Part shown: positions 24,482 through 31,356 of the stretch, piece after piece
How positions within the stretch are numbered: position 1 is the first letter of the stretch
How the letters are laid out: every line of letters starts with the position of its first letter
Assembly: GCF_000719095.1 (NCBI RefSeq)
Contig: NZ_JOEH01000013.1
Location: forward strand, 62,001-126,000
Direction: 5' to 3'
Length of the DNA: 64,000 bases
DNA from: Streptacidiphilus jeojiense
GTDB lineage: Bacteria > Actinomycetota > Actinomycetes > Streptomycetales > Streptomycetaceae
Program-made: the position numbers and the translations under genes
The notes under the pieces: generated by a model
Database searches by the model: none
Seen by the model: only the letters and a program-made list of their open reading frames with translations
What the model was told of the DNA's origin: nothing

Positions 24482-25318
24482 TCACTCGTCCACTGCGGAG
24501 GAGCCGCCGAGGACGACGTTGCCGCTGACCCGGCCGCCGCTGACGCCGTGCTGGTCGCCGCCCACGACCGAGCCGTGGATGACGGGTGCCCCGGCGAAGT
24601 GGAACACCGGCCCAGAGGTCTGCTGGTCCCTGTCGTCTGCGCTCCCGGCCCCGCTGCTCCCGACCCCGATGCTGCTCGTCCCGGTCTCCTGGATCGAGTT
24701 GTTGACTGCGGTAACGCTCTCGGCCTCCCACCCCGCTGCCGTGCCATGGAACCAGGCGGGCAGGACCGCGTCCTTCGTCCGGACGTCAACCCGCCGGAAC
24801 TGCCCGGGACGGATGCCGTGATGGCCGTGCCGTACGACTCCCTGGTACACCGGCTCGCTCACGCACAGTACGCAGTCCTGCCCGGAACGCTCGGCGAGAG
24901 CGGCACGCAGGTCGGCGGAGTCGAGCAGCCGGAACGCCTGGTTCAGGTCGTGGCCGACGAGTCCCCCTGTCGTGCCCGGGTGCGGGTCCTCGGCCACCTC
25001 GCCGGCGGCCAGCACCATGCGCAGGCGGATCTGCGCGCCAGTGGCCGCCAACCGGTTGTGGTTGTGCAGCAGTTCCGGCGTGGTTGTCAGGAGCGCCCGC
25101 AGCAGAGCGGTCTTGGCGACATCCGCGCTGATCAGGACGACCATCCCGTCGCCGCGGTCCTCCCGGTACTGCTTCGTGCGCTCCACGCCCGCCGCCGCGA
25201 GGGTCTCGTCGACCACGGAGTTCAGAGTGCGCCGGAGCACGGTCTGCACGACATCGTCGCGCGGGGTGAATCGCTCGATGTCCAGCAGCAGCATGGTCCG
25301 GTTGACTGGTTCGATCAT
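24482..25318 (-). CDS. class III nucleotide-cyclase-like protein with C-terminal GGDQHGVSGG motif
   Basis: A 278-residue protein. Residues 8-190 match the class III cyclase homology domain: LLLDIERFT gives the first metal Asp (Asp13), EDRGDGMVVLI the second (Asp57), LNQAFRLL keeps the Asn126-xxx-Arg130 pair, and VSEPVYQGVV ends the domain. Glu53, three residues before Gly56, is where guanylate cyclases carry Glu and adenylate cyclases Lys. Residues 200-245 are a linker, and 248-272 are a glycine-rich motif (core GGDQHGVSGG) shared with the next gene. ATG 25318 has GGAG 7 bases upstream. The family is poorly studied in Streptomyces, and whether it makes a cyclic nucleotide is not known. A Crp-type gene and a Crp-type site lie just upstream. 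Confidence 0.75.
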   Translation of the reverse strand: MIEPVNRTMLLLDIERFTPRDDVVQTVLRRTLNSVVDETLAAAGVERTKQYREDRGDGMVVLISADVAKTALLRALLTTTPELLHNHNRLAATGAQIRLRMVLAAGEVAEDPHPGTTGGLVGHDLNQAFRLLDSADLRAALAERSGQDCVLCVSEPVYQGVVRHGHHGIRPGQFRRVDVRTKDAVLPAWFHGTAAGWEAESVTAVNNSIQETGTSSIGVGSSGAGSADDRDQQTSGPVFHFAGAPVIHGSVVGGDQHGVSGGRVSGNVVLGGSSAVDE

Positions 25319-25421
25319 GGGATCACTCCGTAGCGACTCGCGCATCCGACGGACCGGATTGGTGGGTGGAAGGCTCTCACCCACGGCGTGTTGACGACGA
25401 GTGAGGATTGCACAGAGTGAA

Positions 25422-25437
25422 TGTGACCATGTGCACA
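25422..25437. promoter_or_regulatory. Crp-type binding site
   Basis: TGTGA-N6-GCACA at 25422-25437 differs from the consensus TGTGA-N6-TCACA at one position. It is about 104 bases upstream of the cyclase-like start and 83 bases downstream of the end of the Crp-family gene, so it fits an activator site for the operon. Confidence 0.5.
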
Positions 25438-25444
25438 CAGCGGC

Positions 25445-25510
25445 ATGGCGCAGACGGGACGCCGGACGGGATGGGGCAGACGGGATGGCGCAGACGGGAC
25501 GCCGGACGGC
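25445..25510. repeat. short tandem repeat after the Crp-family gene
   Basis: A 26-base unit beginning ATGGCGCAGACGGGACGCC occurs at 25445-25470 and again at 25485-25510. A 14-base partial copy (ATGGGGCAGACGGG) lies between at 25471-25484. It lies 9 bases beyond the Crp-family stop codon and is probably a slipped-strand duplication. Confidence 0.65.
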
Positions 25511-25519
25511 CCTCGGGGC

Positions 25520-26212
25520 TCAGGACGCGTCCTCGTGCGCCATCCTCCGCAGTACCTCTGGCCGGAGTACGACCAGGCCGCGCCGTCCGGTGAGTACGAC
25601 GCCGCGGTCGCGCAGAGTCTTGAGCAGCCTGGCGACTGCCTCGCGGGAGGCGCCCACGGAGCCGGCCAGTTCCTGCTGGGTGAGCCCGGTGGTGAGACGC
25701 AGCCCCTCGGCCGTCACCACGCCGTGGGTCCGACTCAGCTCAAGGAGCAGCGATGCCAGGCGCTCCTGCACACTCAGTGCGGCGAACTCCATCCGCCGCC
25801 GGTCGCTGTCGCGGATGCGGTCGGTCGTCAACGCGAGCAGCCGCATGGCGATCGCCGGTCGCTCGTGCAGCACTGCCAGGAACCGTGCGGGGTCGATGGC
25901 CACGGCCTCCACCTGGCCGAGCGCCGTCACGGTCGCGGACCTCGACCGACCGCTCAGCGCCGCGCTCTCGCCCACGATGTCGCCAGGTCCGCGCAGGGCG
26001 AGCAGTGCCTCGTATCCGTTGGCTGCCGCCGCGGTCACCTTGGTCCAGCCGGTCAGCATGATCAGCACGTGTGCTGACGGCTCGTGCTCCCGGAGAAGTA
26101 CCTCGCGCACCGCGTATCGCATCTGCGAGCCGAGCTCCAGAAGGGACTTTCGGTCCTCGAACTCCAAACGGGAGAGAAACGGGACCTGATCCTCGAAACC
26201 TGTTCTTCGCAC
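25520..26212 (-). CDS. Crp/FNR-family transcriptional regulator
   Basis: A 230-residue regulator. The N-terminal cyclic-nucleotide-binding fold has the phosphate-binding cassette GDIVGESAALSGRSRSATV, with the Glu and Arg of true cNMP binders. The C-terminal winged helix reads LTQQELAGSVGASREAVARLL and would contact the TGTGA half-sites. GTG at 26212 (GGGGG upstream) is preferred because the family typically begins RRTGFEDQVPFLSRL. The frame is open to 26374. It is upstream of the nucleotide-cyclase-like gene on the same strand, 201 bases away, with a Crp-like site between. A loop in which the operon's nucleotide product is sensed here is plausible but unproven. Confidence 0.85.
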   Translation of the reverse strand: MRRTGFEDQVPFLSRLEFEDRKSLLELGSQMRYAVREVLLREHEPSAHVLIMLTGWTKVTAAAANGYEALLALRGPGDIVGESAALSGRSRSATVTALGQVEAVAIDPARFLAVLHERPAIAMRLLALTTDRIRDSDRRRMEFAALSVQERLASLLLELSRTHGVVTAEGLRLTTGLTQQELAGSVGASREAVARLLKTLRDRGVVLTGRRGLVVLRPEVLRRMAHEDAS

Positions 26213-26501
26213 CCCGACCCCCAGTGGCCACCCGCGCCCGACACCGAATCCACGAGCCCTGCTCGGCCACCCATCTGGCTGCAGGCACGACCGGAATGGG
26301 GACCATGGCATCACCACGATTGAGGAGAAAGCAAGTTGATGAACCATCCCCCCGACGGGCGGATTGTGGAACAACGACTACGAACCTGATCAATTCGCGC
26401 CGTCGCTTTGCCGGGTTCCCCGATGTACTGCGGGTTTAGACGCGCGTTCGATACATACGAGGACAACAGAAATCACACAGCAACCGGATGCGGCCCCGGA
26501 C

Positions 26502-27044
26502 TCAGCTGTACGGCAGCAGCCCGGAGGTGTCGAGGTCGAAGCCGAACGGCTCCGGGATCCGGATCCCCTCGCCGAACTCGACGTCCTCCCGACGGTGGTA
26601 CCTCGTGCCGTCCGGCCTGCTGAAAAGCGTCACGGTCTTCTGCCGGGCATCGATCAGCAGATACAGCGGGATGCCCATCAACGGGTAGTCCCGCACCTTG
26701 CCCACCCAGTCGTTCTCCGGGTTGGACGGCGACACCAGTTCGACCGCGATGGCAGCGGTCTCGGCGGGCACCTGGTTGTCCGAGGTCTCCAGGACCGAAT
26801 CCGGGAGGTACGTGAGGTCGGGATTCCGGCTCTTGCCGACCTTGGGCGAGACTAGGTCGGTGTTCTCGCTGGGCAGGAGGTCCCTCGGCGCATGGGCGTC
26901 GAACTGGCGCCGGACGATCAGCAGGTTGCGCTGGTGGATGCCGGAGCGGCTGACCATCATCACGATGATGCCGCCGGAGATCTCGGCTTTGAAACCCTGC
27001 GGCAGGGATCTACGCGCCTCCTCCAGAAGGGCGAAGTGCAGCAC
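26502..27044 (-). CDS. Uma2-family putative endonuclease (DUF820)
   Basis: A 180-residue protein of the PD-(D/E)xK-like Uma2 family that is expanded in actinobacteria and cyanobacteria. The motif order is SGGIIVMMVSRSGIHQRNLL at the start, RNPDLTYL (catalytic Asp), AIAVELVSPSNPENDWVGKV (Glu plus the downstream Lys), then GIPLYLLIDARQKTVTLF. Function is unknown; nuclease activity is inferred from the fold. It lies 289 bases upstream of the Crp-family gene, and the gap is AT-richer than its neighbours with no clear gene. Confidence 0.85.
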   Translation of the reverse strand: MLHFALLEEARRSLPQGFKAEISGGIIVMMVSRSGIHQRNLLIVRRQFDAHAPRDLLPSENTDLVSPKVGKSRNPDLTYLPDSVLETSDNQVPAETAAIAVELVSPSNPENDWVGKVRDYPLMGIPLYLLIDARQKTVTLFSRPDGTRYHRREDVEFGEGIRIPEPFGFDLDTSGLLPYS

Positions 27045-27150
27045 CTCGTGGATGTGGGTTGACCTACTGGGCTGGGAACCAGCGTAATCGAAGCCCGGCC
27101 GGACCCGTGGATTTCGCCCGGTAGACGGCGGAGCGCGGGCTCTCGCGCCG

Positions 27151-27240
27151 GCGTGTGCCCGTAAGGAACCGCTGTAGGCGCTGCCCCGGTGGCGTGCCGA
27201 GCCTCTGCCGTCAGATCGGGGGCGAGCTGTCCCGTCCTTC
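27151..27240 (+). repeat. imperfect direct repeat, left copy
   Basis: Positions 27181-27240 align without gaps to 32673-32732 with 50 of 60 bases identical, and the GCGTGT at 27151-27156 has the same spacing in both copies. It lies between the Uma2 and NUDIX genes and touches the NUDIX stop codon. It is not obviously coding. It may mark a duplication or the edge of an acquired block. Confidence 0.6.
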
Positions 27241-27682
27241 AGGGAGCCATGAGCCCCCGCCGCCTCAGCAGGGGCAGTACGTGCTCCCTGACGGCGGGAG
27301 CGAGCTGCACGCCGGGGTCAGCCCCGGAGATCCAGCGCATGTCCGCGAGTTCAGCGGCCGGCCGGGGTGGGCGGCCGATGCCTGCCGTGAAGACGGTCAT
27401 CTTCATGGGCACGCGCTCCAGCGCTGCCATGGCTTCGACCTCGGCCAGGAAGCAGGGCCGCACGGGCTGGACCCCCAACTCCTCCTGCAGTTCGCGGGCG
27501 AGCGCCTGCGCGGAGGTCTCTCCTGCCTCGGGCTTCCCGCCAGGCAGGTAGAAGACATGAGGGGCCGCCTGCTTACTCACGACCAGGAGACGTTGCGCTC
27601 GGACAACCGCGGCCGCGACGACGATCAGCGGGCCCGCCCCGCCGGTGGTCGAGGCGGCGGCTGCTCCGTCATGGTGTGCCAT
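27239..27682 (-). CDS. NUDIX hydrolase
   Basis: A 147-residue pyrophosphohydrolase. The NUDIX box is complete: GGKPEAGETSAQALARELQE followed by ELGV fits Gx5Ex7REUxEExGU. Such enzymes clean up damaged nucleotides or hydrolyse nucleoside-diphosphate derivatives, but the substrate is not visible. The ATG at 27682 has AGGAGG ending only one base before it, which is too close, so the true start is uncertain. An in-frame GTG exists further upstream near 27730. It is divergent from the VOC gene, and its last bases lie within the left direct repeat. Confidence 0.85.
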   Translation of the reverse strand: MAHHDGAAAASTTGGAGPLIVVAAAVVRAQRLLVVSKQAAPHVFYLPGGKPEAGETSAQALARELQEELGVQPVRPCFLAEVEAMAALERVPMKMTVFTAGIGRPPRPAAELADMRWISGADPGVQLAPAVREHVLPLLRRRGLMAP

Positions 27683-27775
27683 ACCTCCTGATCGTTCCAG
27701 CTCCGGCCCGTAGCGGAAAGGTGGCACCCTGGGTACGCCGGATGACTGCCCCTCTGCGATCGGAGATCCCGCGGC

Positions 27776-28516
27776 ATGACTTTTCAACTCCACGCGCTCT
27801 GCATTGACGCGAACGAGCCGCTCCGTCTCGCGCGCTTCTGGTCCGGCGTCCTGGGTTGGGAGTTGGAGGACGACTCCGACGAAGGCACCACGCTACTGCC
27901 GAGCGACGACACCGGCTTCCGGATTCGCTTCCTTCCGACTCAGGAGCCCAAGATGGGCCGGAACCGGATGCACTTCGACCTGACCAGCACGTCCCTCGAC
28001 GACCAGCAGCGGACCGTCTCGACGTCGCTCGGACTCGGCGCCCAGCACATCGACGTCGGCCAACGCCCGGAGGACGGCCATGTGGTGCTCGCCGACCCGG
28101 AGGGTAATGAGTTCTGCGTCATCGAGCCGGACAACAAGTTCCTCGCCGACTGCGGTTTCATCGGAGCGCTTGCCTGCGACGGCTCCCAGGAGGTCGGGTA
28201 CTTCTGGAGCCGGGCGCTGGACTGGCCGTTGGTCTGGGACCAGGACCAGGAGACCGCGATCCGCTCACCGCACGGCGGTCCGAAGATCACCTGGGGTGGC
28301 CCGCCGCTGATGCCCAGGACCGGGAGGAGCCGGCTGCGCTTCGATCTCGCCCTACCTGCCCGTGCGGATCAGCGGGCGGAGGTCGACCGCCTCGTCTCCC
28401 TCGGTGCGACTCGGATCGGCACCGACCGCAGCGAGGCCGACGGGGTGCTACTGGCCGATCCCGACGGCCATGAGTTCCGCGTATTGGCCCCCGCCAGCAC
28501 GATCAATCCCAGGTGA
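27776..28516 (+). CDS. VOC-family (glyoxalase-like) protein, two modules
   Basis: A 246-residue protein made of two glyoxalase-like modules. Residues 1-115 contain LHALCIDANEPLRLARFWSG, VLGWELEDD and DPEGNEFCVIEPD. Residues 120-240 contain VGYFWSRALDWPLVWDQD and LLADPDGHEFRVLAP. The family binds a metal with His/Glu residues at the ends of the beta strands (LHA near the start, NEF and HEF late). Possible roles include resistance to small molecules or an isomerase or dioxygenase step. The exact reaction is unknown. The start ATG 27776 is the first codon after a short upstream gap shared with the NUDIX gene. Confidence 0.85.
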   Translation: MTFQLHALCIDANEPLRLARFWSGVLGWELEDDSDEGTTLLPSDDTGFRIRFLPTQEPKMGRNRMHFDLTSTSLDDQQRTVSTSLGLGAQHIDVGQRPEDGHVVLADPEGNEFCVIEPDNKFLADCGFIGALACDGSQEVGYFWSRALDWPLVWDQDQETAIRSPHGGPKITWGGPPLMPRTGRSRLRFDLALPARADQRAEVDRLVSLGATRIGTDRSEADGVLLADPDGHEFRVLAPASTINPR

Positions 28517-28528
28517 CAGGGCAGGCAG

Positions 28529-28696
28529 ATGGCAGGGACTGCACGGGAGCGGCTGGCCCACTTGCTGGGCGCTTCACAGTCCGCAGGGTCCTTCAGTGCC
28601 CGAGCGGAGATGTCCGCGCACGGCCTCGGGCTCGAGGTGGCCGGGCTCGGACGGGTGGGCCTTCCGCTGCGGGCGCGTCTGGTGAAGCAGCAACAG
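28529..28696 (+). pseudogene. N-terminal fragment of a 2OG-Fe(II) oxygenase-like gene
   Basis: From ATG 28529 the frame reads a plausible start (MAGTARERLAHLLGAS), then SAGSFSARAE and LEVAGLGRVGLPLRARLVKQ. This closely follows the first 55 residues of a family of actinobacterial 2OG-Fe(II) oxygenases (…SFxARxxxxxxxLxVxGVGxLxLPVxxxQAKQL). Similarity ends near 28696, where AT-rich sequence and the vapBC promoter begin, and the catalytic HxD…H part is absent. It is most likely a gene cut off by insertion or deletion at the vapBC boundary. Recognition is from memory of the family and not from a search. Confidence 0.45.
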
Positions 28697-28701
28697 GCAT
28701 A

Positions 28702-28730
28702 TATATTTTCCCAGCTCGCTTTGATATACT
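28702..28730 (+). promoter_or_regulatory. candidate vapBC promoter
   Basis: TATACT at 28725-28730 is a good -10 hexamer. Seventeen bases before it lies only TATATT (28702-28707), part of an AT-rich palindromic stretch (ATATATAT) that is unique in this GC-rich window. VapB-type antitoxins usually bind such palindromes to repress their own operon. Confidence 0.5.
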
Positions 28731-28766
28731 CTGGTTGCTGTCCCTATCCACCGCAAGGGAGTCGGC

Positions 28767-29018
28767 ATGTCCAAAATACTGATGGAGCTCGACGACGAGA
28801 TGCTCGCCGAAGCGGCGGCGCGGTTCGGGACCACCACGAAGGTCGCCACTGTCCGTGCCGCTCTCCGTGAGGCGGTGAAATACCAGCGTCGACAGGAGTT
28901 CTTCGACGCGATGGATCGCGGGGAGTTCGACTTCTCCGACATCATCGCCGCCAGCGGACCGCGCGACGAACAAGGCAACCTCATCAAGGGCGATCCGGGC
29001 AAGGAGACCGTTGGCTGA
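28767..29018 (+). CDS. vapB: VapB-type antitoxin
   Basis: An 83-residue protein. The N-terminal ribbon-helix-helix (MSKILMELDDEMLAEAAARF) has the opening common to type II antitoxins that pair with PIN toxins (VapB of the MazE/RHH group). The C-terminal half (EFFDAMDRGEFDFSDIIAAS) would wrap around the toxin. RBS GGGAG lies 6 bases upstream of ATG 28767. The stop codon overlaps the toxin start by one base (TGATG), giving translational coupling. Confidence 0.88.
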   Translation: MSKILMELDDEMLAEAAARFGTTTKVATVRAALREAVKYQRRQEFFDAMDRGEFDFSDIIAASGPRDEQGNLIKGDPGKETVG

Positions 29019-29437
29019 TGCCGCAGCCGTTCCTGATCGACAAGTCCGCGCTTGCGCGCCGAGCGCAGCCCCGGGTCTCTGATGTCGTGGACCCCCTGCA
29101 CCGTCGCGCCCTGCTGGCGATCTGCGCACCTACCGAGTTCGAGATGCTCTACAGCGCCCGCGACAAGGCAGAGGCCGCCCGCCTGCGGCGCTTCCTCAAC
29201 GCCTTCGACTACCTCTCCTGCGATGCCGACCAGTGGCAACGGGCCCTGGAGGTCCAGCAGATGGCGATCGACGCCGGGTACCACCGGGCGCTTTCGATGG
29301 CTGACCTACTCATCGCCGCAACCGCAGAGAGACACCGGTCAGTCGTTCTGCACTACGACGGTGACTTCGAGATGATCGCCCGGCTCACTGGCCAGCCGCA
29401 TCAGTGGGTCGTCCCACCCGGCACCGCCGACCAGTAG
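29018..29437 (+). CDS. vapC: VapC-type PIN-domain toxin (ribonuclease)
   Basis: A 139-residue PIN-domain protein. The acidic residues of the active site are visible: Asp8 in FLIDKS, Glu in CAPTEFEML, Asp in SMADLLIAA and the final Asp pair in HYDGDFEMI. Such toxins cleave tRNA or rRNA when freed from the antitoxin. It is coupled to vapB and has its stop just before the next accessory unit, so it may stabilise this region. Confidence 0.9.
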   Translation: MPQPFLIDKSALARRAQPRVSDVVDPLHRRALLAICAPTEFEMLYSARDKAEAARLRRFLNAFDYLSCDADQWQRALEVQQMAIDAGYHRALSMADLLIAATAERHRSVVLHYDGDFEMIARLTGQPHQWVVPPGTADQ

Positions 29438-29504
29438 AGCACCCGGTACGCCCGGCGCCTGGCCGCCGGAATGCACCCAGAGGCCCCGCGCAACCCCAGC
29501 CCCA

Positions 29505-29536
29505 GCGTGCAATCTGTGGCGAGTCATGTCACTGCT
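29505..29536 (+). repeat. short direct repeat, left of the low-GC unit
   Basis: This 32-base stretch matches 32643-32674 at 26 of 32 positions without gaps, with the shared core ATCTGTGGC. The two copies enclose the two-gene low-GC unit (29723-32418) and are about 3.1 kb apart. They could be traces of insertion, but no integrase or transposase is present. Confidence 0.5.
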
Positions 29537-29722
29537 CGCGACCGTGAGGTCTCGTCACCTGAGAAGGACCGTGCCATCGAGGCGGCGGCTTCCGGTGGCC
29601 CGATCGAGTGAATTGTGGCTTGCCCGAAGCATGTTGGAATCGGCGATCGGTAGCTGGGCCGACATGCGACTGCCTACTATGGGTGGCCCATGTCCGGGCA
29701 ACGAGTAACGGGGAGTCAGGTC

Positions 29723-31330
29723 ATGAACGGTGCCGGCTCGAACACGGAGTTGAGCAGGTGCTTCACACGCTCGGACGCACCGCGCCGTCACTCTTCGAGT
29801 CATGATCGGCCAGTCCACCGTGAGGTTGCGTGGCTGAGTCGGTCTGGCGAGCACTCCAGTGCACCGTGGCGGTCGCTGGTTGACATGTTGCGCGACCCTG
29901 CTATCGACCGGGTCGCTGAGGCAAGCTCCGACTCGGTCGAACGCGACGCGGCATTCTGTGGCGTGAGCAGTCAGGACTTCGATATCCAACTTAGGCTTCA
30001 TCTGCCCAAGGTTCTCGCGGACTTTCCGACTGGGGCCGCCGAGAATCTCTATGCCGCCGTACGGCCGATCCTGCTGTCCCGCTGCAGCATCATGTCCAGC
30101 TACATGGCCGATGCCGCGCTTCGAGCCAATGCATCCCTGCTGCTCGGGCAGGAGACCACGCGCAGGGACTACTCGCTGCAGCGACCGGACGGCAGGACCA
30201 TCGGGATGCGGTTCGGCACCGTCCCCCCGCGAATAGGGCATTTCTATCAGGCGAAGCTCCATTACATGATGAGCCCGCGCGCGGACAGCCTCGTCGAAAT
30301 GGGTTGCTTCTTGCAGGGGGCGACTCATCCGATCACGTATCTGGCGTTCTCTCCCTGCGACCGGCCATATATCATCCAGTCTCTGCGCCGTCATGGACTC
30401 TCGGCCAGTCGAAGCAATGTGCTTGTTCTCACGCGAGCGCTGGGACTGTCCGGAACGGCGTTCAATTTGATGAGTTTCACGCTCGGGCGGGCCGCTCGCA
30501 ATCTTCGGGATATGGGCTGCCGTTTCATCGTGACTGCCTTCAATCCCATGTTGGGATTCTCGGGGACGGCCCTTCAGGCCACCAACTTCATTCCGGTGGC
30601 CACGGCCCCTGTCGCATGCTTCTACGATGACCACGGCCGCTACGTCACCCGACGCCACTCAAGCACTGAATATTCCATCGTGCGACCCGCGCCAGGTTAC
30701 CGCAACTTACTTGCAGTGATCGGTGTGGATCGCAAAGCAAGGAAAGAGCTCAAGCAAGTGAACACGTTGGACCATCTCGACGAAGCTGATCACGATTTCG
30801 ACGGGGCTCCGCACAACAGAGTCGGAGGGGAATTGATGGACAGGCTTCCAGAATACCGGAAGCGCCTCGAAACTGCGTGGTCAAAGCGAACTGTCCATCC
30901 GAGCTATGCGAAGGAGCCGTTGTCCTCGAAGGGCCAGTGCGGGGTGAGCTCGGTCTGGCTCGCACAACTGCTGCGCATGAAAGAGATCGAGGCGACCTAC
31001 TGTTATGGCAACCTCTTCTTTGATGATCCTGCCATCTCTCCGGTCGAGCATCACTGCTGGATCGAGGTTGGATCGTCCAGCGATCCCGATCGTCAGGTCA
31101 TCGACCTCACGTGTGATCAGGCGGATGGCTTCAATCAGACTATTATCTGCGAGCCGTACTCGCGGTTGGCAGCGAACGGGATTCGATACGAGCCGGAAGT
31201 GAGGCTCGGTGTGGACGACCTTCCCAAGGATCGCGTCTGGAGACGTTTTACATATCTTGAGGACTCGATGCGCGACAAATGGGGAATCAACACCCTCAAA
31301 GAATGTACAGGATCAGCCGTGGGTTCTTGA
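29723..31330 (+). CDS. two-domain protein: GNAT/Mom-like N-terminal domain and YunG-like cysteine domain
   Basis: A 535-residue protein with clearly lower GC and more A/T-ending codons than its neighbours. Residues about 190-310 (ITYLAFSPCDRPYIIQSLRR, VLVLTRALGLSGTAFNLMSF, CRFIVTAFNPMLGFSGTALQ) resemble a GNAT fold of the phage Mom type. The C-terminal part resembles the YunG / transglutaminase-like fold, with a plausible triad: Cys406 in KGQCGVSSVWL, His444 in VEHHCWIEVG and Asp461 in QVIDLTCDQ. The two domains together are unfamiliar to me. ATG 29723 has GGGGAG 7 bases upstream, while ATG 29690 lacks one. It sits 26 bases before a membrane-anchored partner. Function is unknown; acyl transfer plus peptidase or amidase activity is possible. 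Confidence 0.6.
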   Translation: MNGAGSNTELSRCFTRSDAPRRHSSSHDRPVHREVAWLSRSGEHSSAPWRSLVDMLRDPAIDRVAEASSDSVERDAAFCGVSSQDFDIQLRLHLPKVLADFPTGAAENLYAAVRPILLSRCSIMSSYMADAALRANASLLLGQETTRRDYSLQRPDGRTIGMRFGTVPPRIGHFYQAKLHYMMSPRADSLVEMGCFLQGATHPITYLAFSPCDRPYIIQSLRRHGLSASRSNVLVLTRALGLSGTAFNLMSFTLGRAARNLRDMGCRFIVTAFNPMLGFSGTALQATNFIPVATAPVACFYDDHGRYVTRRHSSTEYSIVRPAPGYRNLLAVIGVDRKARKELKQVNTLDHLDEADHDFDGAPHNRVGGELMDRLPEYRKRLETAWSKRTVHPSYAKEPLSSKGQCGVSSVWLAQLLRMKEIEATYCYGNLFFDDPAISPVEHHCWIEVGSSSDPDRQVIDLTCDQADGFNQTIICEPYSRLAANGIRYEPEVRLGVDDLPKDRVWRRFTYLEDSMRDKWGINTLKECTGSAVGS

Positions 31331-31356
31331 TAGTCTCACTCGAGCTGGAGGATCCC

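Noticed and set aside
25445..25510. Spaced repeats resembling a tiny CRISPR array
   Set aside because: The units are directly tandem with a partial copy between, no unique spacers, and no cas genes nearby.
26213..26374. Longer N-terminus for the Crp-family protein from 26374
   Set aside because: The extra 54 residues do not resemble the family, and the GTG at 26212 gives the usual length and opening.
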